The position numbers and the translations under genes are program-made. The notes beneath the pieces were generated by a model. That model saw only the letters and a program-made list of their open reading frames with translations, did not search any database and was not told where the DNA came from. Shown in pieces: positions 16,530 to 24,933 of a stretch of 64,000 bases of DNA. Location: NCBI RefSeq assembly GCF_030817415.1, contig NZ_JAUSZI010000002.1, forward strand, positions 496,001 through 560,000. Direction: 5' to 3'. Numbering within the stretch: position 1 is the first letter of the stretch; every line of letters starts with the position of its first letter. Origin of the DNA: Streptomyces umbrinus. Lineage in GTDB: Bacteria > Actinomycetota > Actinomycetes > Streptomycetales > Streptomycetaceae.

Positions 16530-18124
16530 CCCGAGGCCAGCTGTTCCGCTATCTCCTGGATCCAGTCGCCGGTCTTCGCCGGGTCGTTGAGGGTCTCAAC
16601 CCACGCGTCCGGCTCCAGCTTGTGCTTGGCGGGGCCTGATTTGAGAGCGATGAGCAGGGCTCTGGCGGACTCCCGCATCTCGGCCGTCGTGCTGCCGCTC
16701 CCGGAGATGTTGGGACCCGCCGCCAGGGCGTAGATCTCGCGCGCCATGGCCTGGCGTTCGCCCTTCGACACCTTCTTCCAGAACTTCAGGGCATGCTTCA
16801 GTGACTCCTTGCGGGACGCGGCCTCCGCGGGGGTCTCGCCCTTCGGCGCCCAGCGCTCGGGGTGGTGGACCTCTTCGTAGCGCTTCGTGGCGGCGCGGAG
16901 CGCCTTGTACATGGTGACGCCGAGGACGAGGCCGGCCCCGGCCCCGGCGAGGCCCCAGCCGACCGGGTTGCTCGCCAGCCCGACTGTTCCCGCCGCGACC
17001 GCCGTCACGATGCCGGCTGCGGCCTTGGTGGACTCGCCCCCGCCGCTGACCGTCTCCTTGCCCATCTTGGTGAGCTGCTTCTTCTTCGCGTACCCCTGCA
17101 CCGTGCTCAGCTTTTCCACGTCCTTCTCGGCGCGCTGGAGGCTCTCGGCGGCGTCACGGGCTTCACCCATCGCCTCCCAGGCGGCGTCGATGGCCTCGGA
17201 GACGAGCTCCAGCCGTTCCGGGCCGTCGTGGGCCCAGTAGGCGTCCAGCGCGACGTAGGCCTCCGCCGCGGCCCAGCCGGCCTGCTCCCGCGACTCGTTC
17301 AGCCGGGCCAGTGACCCCGCGTGGACGAGGTGGGGATCTCCCAGGTTCTTGACCTGCTTGTACTTGCGGGCCGCTCCCCCGACGCGGAAGGCGGACCGCA
17401 TGCCCTTGATCGCGCCGATGGAAGCGCTGGCGATACCGCTCGCCTCGGACGCCACCGCGGCGTCCGCCGCCTTCTGGACCTTGGTCACCTCCTTGGCGAT
17501 GGCGGCGCTGTAGCTTCCCGAATTGGCGGCGCCGACAACCGCGTCGGCCCCCTTGGTCTTGGCCCTCTTCTTCGCCGTGTGGTGGTTGGCCCCGGTCTCG
17601 TGCTTCTTGGCGTCCTTCATGTTCTTGTACGCGTCCATGCCACTGACCACGGTGCCGGCGGCCTCCGTGAGGAGGTTCCCCGACGCCGCGGAGGTCCCCG
17701 AGGCGGCGGTGGAGTGCTTGAGGCCCTCATTGGCAGAGACGGCGGCCTGCTGGGTGAAGGCCGCGTTTGTGGGGGTCTGGAAGCCCTTGATGAAGGTGTC
17801 GATGGGTTCGAGATTCTTCTTGAACCTGTCGAGGAGCGCGGCGATCCGGTCGCGATAGTTCTTCTTCGCCCCGGCGGACGCGCCGCCGTTCTCCGCGGCT
17901 CTGTCTCTCTCGGAGTCCCGGGCGGGATCTCGGGCGGTGTCCCGGGCGCGCTGCACCGCCGCGGTCGTGGCCCGGTTGCCGGCGCGGGACTGCATCGCGA
18001 GGAGGGCGTGCTCCGCCGAGCGTGCGGACGTACTCCCGGTCCGGCTCCCTTCCCGACGCTGCTGGGCCGACGTCAGGACGGCTGCAGACTGCCGCGTCGA
18101 GGTGCGGTGGATCGGGGTGCTCAT
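16526..18124 (-). CDS. large helical protein with an eCIS-cargo-like N-terminal motif
   Basis: A 532-residue protein. Residues 41-59 (LLAMQSRAGNRATTAAVQR) closely resemble the L-x-R-x-AGNRA-x(4)-LQR motif that marks the N-terminus of many proteins loaded into extracellular contractile injection systems of actinomycetes. A disordered Arg/Asp region (60-85) follows, then long Ala-rich helices with coiled-coil character (about 90-360). Next is a glycine-rich hydrophobic pair (about 366-406, containing GLASNPVGWGLAGAGAGLVL) and a helical C-terminal domain. The hydrophobic hairpin could insert into membranes. The ATG at 18124 has AGGAGAGG upstream. No injection-system structural genes are in the window, so any particle must be encoded elsewhere. 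The function is inferred, not known. Confidence 0.65.
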   Translation of the reverse strand: MSTPIHRTSTRQSAAVLTSAQQRREGSRTGSTSARSAEHALLAMQSRAGNRATTAAVQRARDTARDPARDSERDRAAENGGASAGAKKNYRDRIAALLDRFKKNLEPIDTFIKGFQTPTNAAFTQQAAVSANEGLKHSTAASGTSAASGNLLTEAAGTVVSGMDAYKNMKDAKKHETGANHHTAKKRAKTKGADAVVGAANSGSYSAAIAKEVTKVQKAADAAVASEASGIASASIGAIKGMRSAFRVGGAARKYKQVKNLGDPHLVHAGSLARLNESREQAGWAAAEAYVALDAYWAHDGPERLELVSEAIDAAWEAMGEARDAAESLQRAEKDVEKLSTVQGYAKKKQLTKMGKETVSGGGESTKAAAGIVTAVAAGTVGLASNPVGWGLAGAGAGLVLGVTMYKALRAATKRYEEVHHPERWAPKGETPAEAASRKESLKHALKFWKKVSKGERQAMAREIYALAAGPNISGSGSTTAEMRESARALLIALKSGPAKHKLEPDAWVETLNDPAKTGDWIQEIAEQLASG

Positions 18125-18854
18125 GGATGGGCCTCTCCTGTACCGGACCGGGCGAGGCGAAGGTAGCCACACCTGGCAAACAGAAGGGGAGCGGCGGGGA
18201 AACTCCTCACGCAGACTGTGGGGCGCGTGCGGTGGATTCAGTTGGTCGTTGCACGGTCGCCCCAACCCCTGATCATGGAGGGCGTGAAGCCGGACGAAGG
18301 AATGCTCGATTGCTTTCGCAAGGTGGTGGGCGAAATGACCGGGCGTCAAACACGAGGGAGCCGAGGGAGACGGGGCAGGGAGATGAGTTGCGCTTTCGGG
18401 CTCTCGGTGCACATCAACGGCCTGTCCTCCGCCCAACCGGAGGGTCTGCTTGACGGGTAAGTACGCAATGAACTCGGCCTCCCCGAGCGCGGTCTCCATG
18501 CTCCATGCTTCGCTTCCACGACCCCGTCGAGTGGGACACGGCCGACGAATGCGGCGAGGGCTCAATGGGCTCCGCCGTGATCGGGCTGGCGTTCAACTGC
18601 TCTCTGGCCGAGGCGTCACCCCGGATCGTCAAGGCGATGCAGGTGCCGGACCTCGGTCAACGCGGCTTCGCCTTCACCGCGGCAGGCATCGGGCCCGGCT
18701 CAACGGGGAGTTGACGTCAGAACTGTACGCCGCGCTGCGGGCGGAGGGCCCCGGCCGCAGGAGCATCGCCGAGAACGCCGTCGACTACGTGCCGTTCCGG
18801 AAGCTGCCACTGTGGCTCAAGCAGTTGAAGGTCGGAAGCCCCAGAAGGTCGCGG
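18125..18854. other. intergenic region without a supported gene
   Basis: About 730 bases upstream of the cargo-like gene, presumably containing its promoter. Short frames at 18218-18460 and 18505-18714 lack ribosome-binding sites and recognisable motifs. The second looks like eroded coding sequence. Confidence 0.35.
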
Positions 18855-19260
18855 CCATGGCCGGTCGGCAACCGGGGTGAGCTTCAGCCCGGGCATGGCC
18901 GTCTCGCAGGTGAGGTCCTTGGCGATGTAGCTGCCGAGGCAGGGGATGTCGAGCTCGGCGATGTTCCGCGCGGCTTGCTGGTCCGGGACGGAGAACAGGA
19001 CGAAGCCGGTGTCACCGTTGGCCCCAGTTGTCCTCGATCGCCTCCAACTTCGAGAGCTGATACGGCAGTTCATGCCCGGCCACACCGTCACCGGGGTAGA
19101 GCCGAACAGGCATCAGCAGCGCGGCGATCCCGAGCGCGATCGACATCGAGCGGCGGGCGAAGCCCTTCGCGCGCCCCTTGACCAGGTACCAGGCCGAGAT
19201 CCCGGCGACGAAGAAGCAGACAGGCACGACGATATCCACCGTCGCAGCACCGGCGTCCGG
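18855..19260 (-). pseudogene. cytochrome bd-type oxidase subunit I fragment
   Basis: Two minus-strand frames carry a central part of a CydA/CioA-like protein. The first (19012-19260) has CFFVAGISAWYLVKGRAKGF, ARRSMSIALGIAALLMPV and ELPYQLSKLEAIEDNWG. The second continues with DTGFVLFSVPDQQAARN, then LDIPCLGSYIAKDL and the VADRP block. The Q-loop-like order of these motifs matches quinol oxidase subunit I. The frame is broken around 19015-19025, and both the N-terminal haem helices and the C-terminal half are absent. It is a dead remnant with no subunit II nearby. Confidence 0.7.
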
Positions 19261-19838
19261 GAGAAGCGGACGGTCGACCGGCTGGAATGGGGCCGGCCGC
19301 TCCACGCGGGCGGCGATATCGGTGAGGTGAGAGGTGGGAGTCATGGCTTCCTCAGGCATGAGCGGACGACAGACTGCGGCTCACAGGCCCTGATCCAGGG
19401 CCGCAGCCTCACTGTTGCCGCCCCGCCCGTGGGGAGGTGGAGGAGGATCCCGAGACTGACAGCGAGTCAGATCAATGACCGAAAGCGCTCCCACGATTCA
19501 CTGCGAACTCGGCCGTATCACGGCATTGCGGAGTTGGCCGACACCTGTGATCAGGGTGCCGTGCCGCCCACTCCTCGCTGGTGAATGTGGCGGGTGCGTC
19601 GCACGGAAGGCGAACACCTCGGAACTGATCTTCGATCAGATCGTGCCGCAGGCCGTCTCCTGTCACAGCATCCTCCAGGACGATTCCATCGAGGTGGGAA
19701 AGTTCGAAACATTCGAAGCGGCGGTCCGTCTATTTGATCTTCAGCAACCCGACATCACCCTCATGACGACATCGGCAAACCAGTAGATAGCCACCAGCAG
19801 GCATTATGACGTTCACAGACATCAGACCCTCTGCGAAT
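19261..19838. other. intergenic region before the xylanase operon
   Basis: No supported gene. A 103-codon plus-strand frame (19475-19786) has no ribosome-binding site and no recognisable domain. The region ends in the inverted repeat and promoter of the xylanase operon. Confidence 0.4.
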
Positions 19839-19860
19839 GTTTCGTGATCAGGTACGAAAC
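19839..19860. promoter_or_regulatory. inverted repeat upstream of the xylanase gene
   Basis: Perfect seven-base arms GTTTCGT (19839-19845) and ACGAAAC (19854-19860) flank an eight-base spacer, 76 bases before the xylanase ATG. CGAAA/TTTCG motifs upstream of Streptomyces xylanase genes have been described as repressor-binding sequences. I infer the same role here. Confidence 0.55.
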
Positions 19861-19935
19861 TATTGACGCTTGACGGGTGCAGGTCAACACTGTTCGACCA
19901 AACCCCCGCCCCTGGAAGACGGAGGAAACCCGCAC

Positions 19936-20607
19936 ATGAACCTCATACCTGCACAGCCGAGCCGCAGGCAGACCTGCGCCATGCTGCTGGGCGCCGCGAC
20001 CACGCTGGCTCTGCCCGGCACGGCCCGCGCCGACACGGTCGTCACCACGAACCAGACCGGCACGAACAACGGCTACTACTACTCGTTCTGGACCGACGCA
20101 CAGGGCACGGTCTCCATGAACCTCAGCGCCGGTGGCAGCTACAGCACCACCTGGAGGAACACGGGGAACTTCGTCGCCGGCAAGGGCTGGAGCAACGGCA
20201 GCCGCAGGACCGTGTCCTACTCGGGCTCCTTCAGCCCGTCCGGCAACGCCTACTTGTGCCTCTACGGGTGGACGTCCAACCCGCTGGTCGAGTACTACGT
20301 CGTCGACAACTGGGGCACCTACCGGCCCACAGGAACGTACAAGGGCGCCGTAACCAGTGACGGCGGCACGTACGACATCTACCAGACAACGCGGTACAAC
20401 GCCCCGTCCGTCGAAGGCACGAAGACCTTCAATCAGTACTGGAGTGTCCGGCAGTCGAAAAGGACCGGCGGCACCATCACCACCGGCAACCACTTCGACG
20501 CCTGGGCGCGAGCGGGAATGCGCCTCGGCAGCTTCAGCTACTACATGATCCTCGCGACCGAGGGTTACCAGAGCAGCGGCAGCTCCAACATCACGGTATC
20601 GGCATGA
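19936..20607 (+). CDS. GH11 endo-1,4-beta-xylanase, secreted
   Basis: A 223-residue glycoside hydrolase family 11 xylanase. After a Tat-like signal ([20 protein letters not shown], cleavage near ARA-D), the jelly-roll domain has the family signatures. The catalytic nucleophile is Glu119 in [11 protein letters not shown] and the acid/base is Glu209 in [11 protein letters not shown]. The Asn in VDNW is typical of neutral to alkaline members. The protein stops right after the catalytic domain, with no carbohydrate-binding module. The ATG at 19936 has GGAGGA upstream. It overlaps the CE4 esterase gene by four bases, so the two are co-translated to strip acetyl groups and cut xylan. Confidence 0.95.
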   Translation: MNLIPAQPSRRQTCAMLLGAATTLALPGTARADTVVTTNQTGTNNGYYYSFWTDAQGTVSMNLSAGGSYSTTWRNTGNFVAGKGWSNGSRRTVSYSGSFSPSGNAYLCLYGWTSNPLVEYYVVDNWGTYRPTGTYKGAVTSDGGTYDIYQTTRYNAPSVEGTKTFNQYWSVRQSKRTGGTITTGNHFDAWARAGMRLGSFSYYMILATEGYQSSGSSNITVSA

Positions 20608-21290
20608 GCACCCGGACACCGCTTGCGTTACATCCCCTGACGACGACGCTCGCCGCCGTCGCACTGGTCGCCGCGGGCACTCTCACCGTCAACGCCGCCC
20701 CGGCGCATGCCGCCGCCTGCAACGGATACGTCGGGCTCACCTTCGACGACGGCCCGTCCGGCAACACACCGGCCCTGCTCAGCGCGCTCACGCAGAACGG
20801 GCTGCGGGCCACGATGTTCAACCAGGGCCAGTACGCCGCCGCCAACCCGTCCCAGGTACGGGCGCAGGTCAACGCCGGTATGTGGGTGGGCAACCACAGC
20901 TACACCCACCCGCACCTGCCCCAGCTCGGCCAGGCGCAGATCGACTCGGAGATCTCCCGGACCCAGCAGGCGATCGCGGCCGCGGGCGGCGGTACACCGA
21001 AGCTGTTCCGGCCTCCCTACGGCGAGACCAACTCGACGGTGAAAGCAGTCGAGGCCAAGTACGGTCTGACTGAGATCATCTGGGACGTGGACTCACAGGA
21101 CTGGAACGGCGCCGGCACGGATGCCATCGTTCAGGCCGCCGGCCGGCTCGGCAACGGCCAGATCATCCTCATGCACGACTGGTCCGCCAACACCCGGGCC
21201 GCGATCCCCCGCATCGCGCAAGGATTGACCGCCCGCGGCCTGTGCGCCGGCAGGATCTCCCCGCAGACCGGCCGCGCCGTAGCCCCCTGA
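20604..21290 (+). CDS. axeA: CE4 acetylxylan esterase, secreted
   Basis: A 228-residue polysaccharide deacetylase very close to Streptomyces AxeA. A Sec-type signal ends near AHAAA. The NodB fold follows with the catalytic/metal motifs [26 protein letters not shown] and [10 protein letters not shown], and then the late LMHDWSANT. Metal is bound by an Asp and two His residues. It removes acetyl groups from xylan so that the coupled GH11 enzyme can act. Unlike the classical S. lividans protein, it ends without a linker and binding domain. Codon 9 is a rare TTA (20628-20630), suggesting bldA-dependent translation. A strong hairpin terminator follows. Confidence 0.95.
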   Translation: MSTRTPLALHPLTTTLAAVALVAAGTLTVNAAPAHAAACNGYVGLTFDDGPSGNTPALLSALTQNGLRATMFNQGQYAAANPSQVRAQVNAGMWVGNHSYTHPHLPQLGQAQIDSEISRTQQAIAAAGGGTPKLFRPPYGETNSTVKAVEAKYGLTEIIWDVDSQDWNGAGTDAIVQAAGRLGNGQIILMHDWSANTRAAIPRIAQGLTARGLCAGRISPQTGRAVAP

Positions 21291-21365
21291 CAGTCGGTCC
21301 GGCGTCCCCTGTACGACCTCTGCGCACCACCCGTCAGATGGGTCGCCCCGGCGACATGCCCTGTG

Positions 21366-21392
21366 CGACGGCCGGCCTCGCGCCGGCCGTCG
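21366..21392 (+). terminator. terminator of the xylanase-esterase operon
   Basis: Eleven-base perfect arms (CGACGGCCGGC / GCCGGCCGTCG) around a five-base loop, 76 bases after the esterase stop. Confidence 0.75.
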
Positions 21393-21527
21393 TCATCGTG
21401 TCCACTTCCACCGCGCGCTGTCGGCGCCCCGGGCGCCGGTCGCGCCGGCAGCCCAGTCACCGGTGCTCTTACAGACCGCCATCGCGGCCTTCTTCCACGC
21501 CGCAGCTCGTGCCCGGCAAACGCCGTC

Positions 21528-21670
21528 CTACCGTCGGCGCCAAGGCAGTGGCTCCTGGTCGTCCCCGCCGGCGTCCATGCGTTGCAGTGCGGCGTTGATC
21601 GCCTCGCCGATCTCGGCAAGCTGGCTCACCTGCTCAGGGATGAGCGCATCGAAGACCGCGCGGCGTACGC
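21528..21670 (-). pseudogene. MarR-family regulator C-terminal fragment
   Basis: The minus strand reads AVFDALIPEQVSQLAEIGEA, then INAALQRMDAGGDDQE and a short tail to a TAG at 21530-21528. This is the final dimerisation helix of a MarR-type regulator. The DNA-binding part is missing: just upstream (to the right) the sequence becomes a 5'-truncated dehydrogenase on the other strand. A single deletion probably removed the start regions of both genes. Confidence 0.5.
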
Positions 21671-21679
21671 CCCGAAGAC

Positions 21680-22141
21680 ATGGCCCGCGTCCACGCCGTC
21701 AACGTCACCGGCCCGCTGCTGGGCATCCAGCACCTGGTCCCGCTGATGCGCCCGGGGGCATCGATCGTGAACGTCGGTTCGTCAGCGGCACTGACCGCCC
21801 ACTACCCGGTCGCGTACACGGCCGGCAAGTGGGCGCTGCGCGGACTGTCGAGGACCGCCGCCATGGAACTGGGGCCCCGTGGCATCCGCGTGAACATCAT
21901 CCACCCCGGCTTCATCGAGACGGACATGGCCGCCTCCGCGGCGCCCGCGTTCCGCGAGGCGAACGTTCGCGGAACACCGCTCGGCCGCACCGGAACCGTC
22001 GACGAGATCACCCCACTCATCACCTTCCTCCTCTCCGACGACGCATCGTTCATCACCGGCGCCGAGATCCCCGTAGACGGCGGCCTCACCGCGCACGGCG
22101 GCGCCAAGCCGATCTCGGACGCCCTGCGCCCCAACGCCTGA
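21680..22141 (+). pseudogene. SDR oxidoreductase lacking its N-terminus
   Basis: A 153-codon frame holds the second two thirds of a classical short-chain dehydrogenase. It contains GASIVNVGSSAALTAHYPVA with the catalytic Ser, the YTAGK form of the YxxxK motif, GIRVNIIHPGFIETDM and the C-terminal ITGAEIPVDGGLTAHGG. The Rossmann TGxxxGxG region and the NNAG motif are missing, so it cannot bind cofactor. The first Met (21680) is internal to the ancestral protein. It abuts a MarR fragment. Confidence 0.75.
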
Positions 22142-22235
22142 ACCAGCGGCAACGCACGAATGACACGGCAGAAGGGCCCGGGGTGGCTGTCATGGGAGCA
22201 AGGTCGGCGAGCACCACCGCGCTCTGAGCGCCCAG

Positions 22236-23150
22236 TCAACAGGTTGTGGCCCCAACCTCCCGCGCAGCGGCAAGGTAGGCGAGAACCAGCGTCCGTTTGT
22301 CGTCCTGGCAGGCGGCCACCGCCAGTTGAGAGGGGGAAATGCCCCGGACCGGCACGGCGATCACCTCGTCCCGGACGACCAGTGGGGCGTTACCGGTGGC
22401 CAGCAGAGCCACCCCTTGGCCGCCGGCGACCGCCTCGTGGGTCTCCTCTGCGCTGGCCACCACCCCACCGATCCGCAGCTGTCGACCGTCCCGGGCGTCC
22501 AGGGCGAGCCAGTAGTCCCGCAGCGGGCCGGCCTCCCGGGGAAGGGCGAGGAAGGGCTCCTCCAGCAGGTCGGTGAAGTCGACCTTTCCCTCGGGGTCGG
22601 ACGCGGCCCGCGCCGCCAAGGGGTGTCCGTCCGGCAGCGCGACCAGCCGAGGCTCGCGGGCTACCACCGCATACTGGTAACGATCATCCTCGGGCAGCGG
22701 CAGCCAGACGAAGGCGACGTCGCTGGATCCATCCGCCAACCCGGCCGTGGGATCCGCCCAATTGACCTGGCGCAGGACCGGCTGTGCGTCCGGATGCCGG
22801 GAGACAAGGCGGGTCCGCAGAGCGGGCAGCAGCCCGCGGCCGGGACTGGTGGACATGCCGATCACCAGGGTGCACCGCTCGGCGGTCTTCGCCTCCTCCA
22901 CCGCTGCCTCCGCGGCCTGCCAGGCGGCCAGCACCGCGCGGGCGTGCGGCAACAGGGCTTCCCCCACCGCGGTCAACCGCACTGTCCGCCGGTCCCGTTC
23001 GAACAGGACCACACCGAGTTGCTTCTCCAGCATCCGTATCTGCTTGCTCAGCGCGGGCTGGGAGACGAACAGCCGCTCGGCGGCGCGGGTGAAGCTCAAT
23101 TCCTCGGCGACCGAGGTGAAGTAGCGCAGATCACGCCCATGGACGTCCAT
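22236..23150 (-). CDS. LysR-family transcriptional regulator
   Basis: A 304-residue LysR-type regulator. The N-terminal helix-turn-helix is DLRYFTSVAEELSFTRAAER, then LFVSQPALSKQIRMLEKQLG, with VVLFERDRRTVRLTAVGEAL closing the domain. A periplasmic-binding-like effector domain follows from about residue 90. The gene is divergent from a short-chain dehydrogenase starting at 23257, with 106 bases between. LysR proteins commonly activate such a divergent neighbour in response to a small ligand. The C-terminus is complete. Confidence 0.92.
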   Translation of the reverse strand: MDVHGRDLRYFTSVAEELSFTRAAERLFVSQPALSKQIRMLEKQLGVVLFERDRRTVRLTAVGEALLPHARAVLAAWQAAEAAVEEAKTAERCTLVIGMSTSPGRGLLPALRTRLVSRHPDAQPVLRQVNWADPTAGLADGSSDVAFVWLPLPEDDRYQYAVVAREPRLVALPDGHPLAARAASDPEGKVDFTDLLEEPFLALPREAGPLRDYWLALDARDGRQLRIGGVVASAEETHEAVAGGQGVALLATGNAPLVVRDEVIAVPVRGISPSQLAVAACQDDKRTLVLAYLAAAREVGATTC

Positions 23151-23256
23151 AACTCATGGCTATCACAAGGGGTCTTGGACGCCGCCCTGGTACCTGGCGA
23201 AGGATCGACCCTGTCGACGGAAGAGCCCAGAACGCCAGTTGACGAGGGAGACGAAG

Positions 23257-24102
23257 ATGAGCAAGAACACCAAAGTCTGGCTGGTCACCGGCGCGAGCAG
23301 CGGTTTCGGGCGGGCCATCGCGGAGGCCGCGGTCGCCGCCGGCGACACGGTGATCGGCACCGCCCGGCGGACCGAGGCGCTGGACGACCTGGTAGCCGCG
23401 TACCCGGACCGCATCGAGGCGATCAGCCTGGATCTCACCGACGGCGAGCGGATCGATGTGGTGGCCGCCGACGTCCTGGCACGCTACGGCAAGGTGGACG
23501 TGCTGGTGAACAGCGCCGGCCGCACGCAGGTAGGGGCGTTCGAGGAGACCACCGACCGGGAGCTGCGCGACCTGTTCGAGCTGCACGTGTTCGGCCCTGC
23601 GCGTCTGACCCGGGCGCTGCTGCCGCAGATGAGGGAGCGGGGCAGCGGATCGGTCGTGAACATCAGCAGCTTCGGCGGGCAACTGTCCTTCGCCGGGTTC
23701 TCCGCGTACAGCGCGACCAAGGCGGCGCTGGAGCAACTGTCGGAGGGCTTGGCCGACGAGGTGGCGCCGTTCGGCATCAAGGTGCTGATCGTGGAGCCCG
23801 GCGCGTTCCGTACCAACCTGTTCGGCAAGGGCGCCGCGTACTTCTCCGAGGAGAACCCGGCGTACAGGGAGAAGGTCGGCGCGACCCGGCAGATGGTGCA
23901 GGGCAGCGGCGGCAGCCAGCCCGGCGACCCGGCGAAGGCCGCGGCGGCGATCCGGCTGGCTCTGGACGCCGAGAAGACCCCGCTCCGCCTTGCCCTCGGC
24001 GCAGACGCGGTCGACTTCCTGACCGCACACCTGGACTCCGTGCGGGCCGAGCTCACCGAGTGGGAGGAGGTCTCCCGGAGGACGGACTTCGACACGGAGT
24101 GA
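23257..24102 (+). CDS. SDR-family oxidoreductase
   Basis: A 281-residue classical-type SDR. The cofactor motif TGASSGFG is in WLVTGASSGFGRAIAEAAVA, the NSAG version of NNAG follows (VDVLVNSAGRTQVGAF), and the catalytic residues lie in SGSVVNISSFGGQLSF (Ser) and YSATK (Tyr/Lys). The extended C-terminal part (PLRLALGADAVDFLTAHLDS) is typical of the subgroup also found at 28541. The ATG at 23257 follows GAGGGAG; a TTG six codons earlier is less likely. It is transcribed divergently from the LysR gene, its likely regulator. The substrate is unknown. Confidence 0.9.
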   Translation: MSKNTKVWLVTGASSGFGRAIAEAAVAAGDTVIGTARRTEALDDLVAAYPDRIEAISLDLTDGERIDVVAADVLARYGKVDVLVNSAGRTQVGAFEETTDRELRDLFELHVFGPARLTRALLPQMRERGSGSVVNISSFGGQLSFAGFSAYSATKAALEQLSEGLADEVAPFGIKVLIVEPGAFRTNLFGKGAAYFSEENPAYREKVGATRQMVQGSGGSQPGDPAKAAAAIRLALDAEKTPLRLALGADAVDFLTAHLDSVRAELTEWEEVSRRTDFDTE

Positions 24103-24558
24103 CAGCCGGGCAGCCGACTGCAGAAGGTCGACAGGCGCCCTACTCCGGTCTCGGTCCTCCACGAGAACACCATGCTGCTGACGGATACTCACCGTCGCGG
24201 TAACAGTGCCCATCGCACAATCCCGGCCAACGGGCGATGACCCGCGCAGCCAAGGTTGTCAACGGATCGGGCTCCGTCCACTTCGGACGGGGCTCCGTTC
24301 GTCATCTCAGCCAAAATCGAAGGATGCGCGGGGCGAAGGTGCCCTCGGGGCCGTCGGCGCAGCCGACCGACCACACCGTCGACGTGCACGGCACTTCCGC
24401 ATCGCCCCCACACGATGCGATTCGTCCCAGCCGTGAACGCCTGGAGTTCCTCGTAAGGGTCTCGCTGAAAACCAAGGTCAGCACCGTCCTGGTGATCGTT
24501 GATCAGCCCCCCATCGGCGGCCTCCCGCTGACGGTCACTCGGGACAACCGCTACGGGA
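24103..24558. other. intergenic region with a possible hairpin
   Basis: No gene supported. CCGTCC and GGACGG (24274-24279 and 24285-24290) form a short stem about 170 bases after the dehydrogenase stop, possibly a terminator. Confidence 0.35.
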
Positions 24559-24721
24559 CAACAGCCCGGTGGTCAGGCCTGGGTTCGCTGCGACCGATGA
24601 GGGGCTGGGATGGGCCCGTCGGATCATCGCCGCGGGTGAATCCGTCACTGCCGCGGGCGGAGTGGTGGTCGACAGACCGGTCGTCGGGTGCGTTCGACGA
24701 CTGCTGGGCCGCGTGACCTGA
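24559..24721 (+). pseudogene. HpcH/HpaI (CitE-like) lyase C-terminal remnant
   Basis: Codons to a TGA at 24719-24721 read ATDEGLGWARRIIAAGESVT, then AAGGVVVDRPVVGCVRRLLG. This is the C-terminal signature of CitE-like CoA-ester lyases (FTPTxEEVAWARR ... DGxMVDRPVVxRARxLL). The barrel and active site are missing. It is a leftover of a deleted gene. Confidence 0.5.
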
Positions 24722-24933
24722 GGGCCGGCCGTCACCGCCTGGAGAAAAGCCGAAGCAGCGCCTGTCCGCCACGCGGCAACGCCGGTAACGTGCCGGCGGT
24801 ACTCACTTCTGTCCTGCTCACGACACAGCCCGCCCTGATCCTGTACGTGGTGGGCCGTCACCTCTCAGCGGCCGCACCACCGGGTTCGGCAAACGGGCCG
24901 TGATGAAGCCTGCCGACGACATGAGGAGTCCGC

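Noticed and set aside
18218..18460. An 80-codon plus-strand frame divergent from the cargo-like gene
   Set aside because: Overlaps the probable promoter region and has no recognisable content.
19475..19786. A 103-codon plus-strand frame before the xylanase operon
   Set aside because: No ribosome-binding site, no domain, and atypical codon use.
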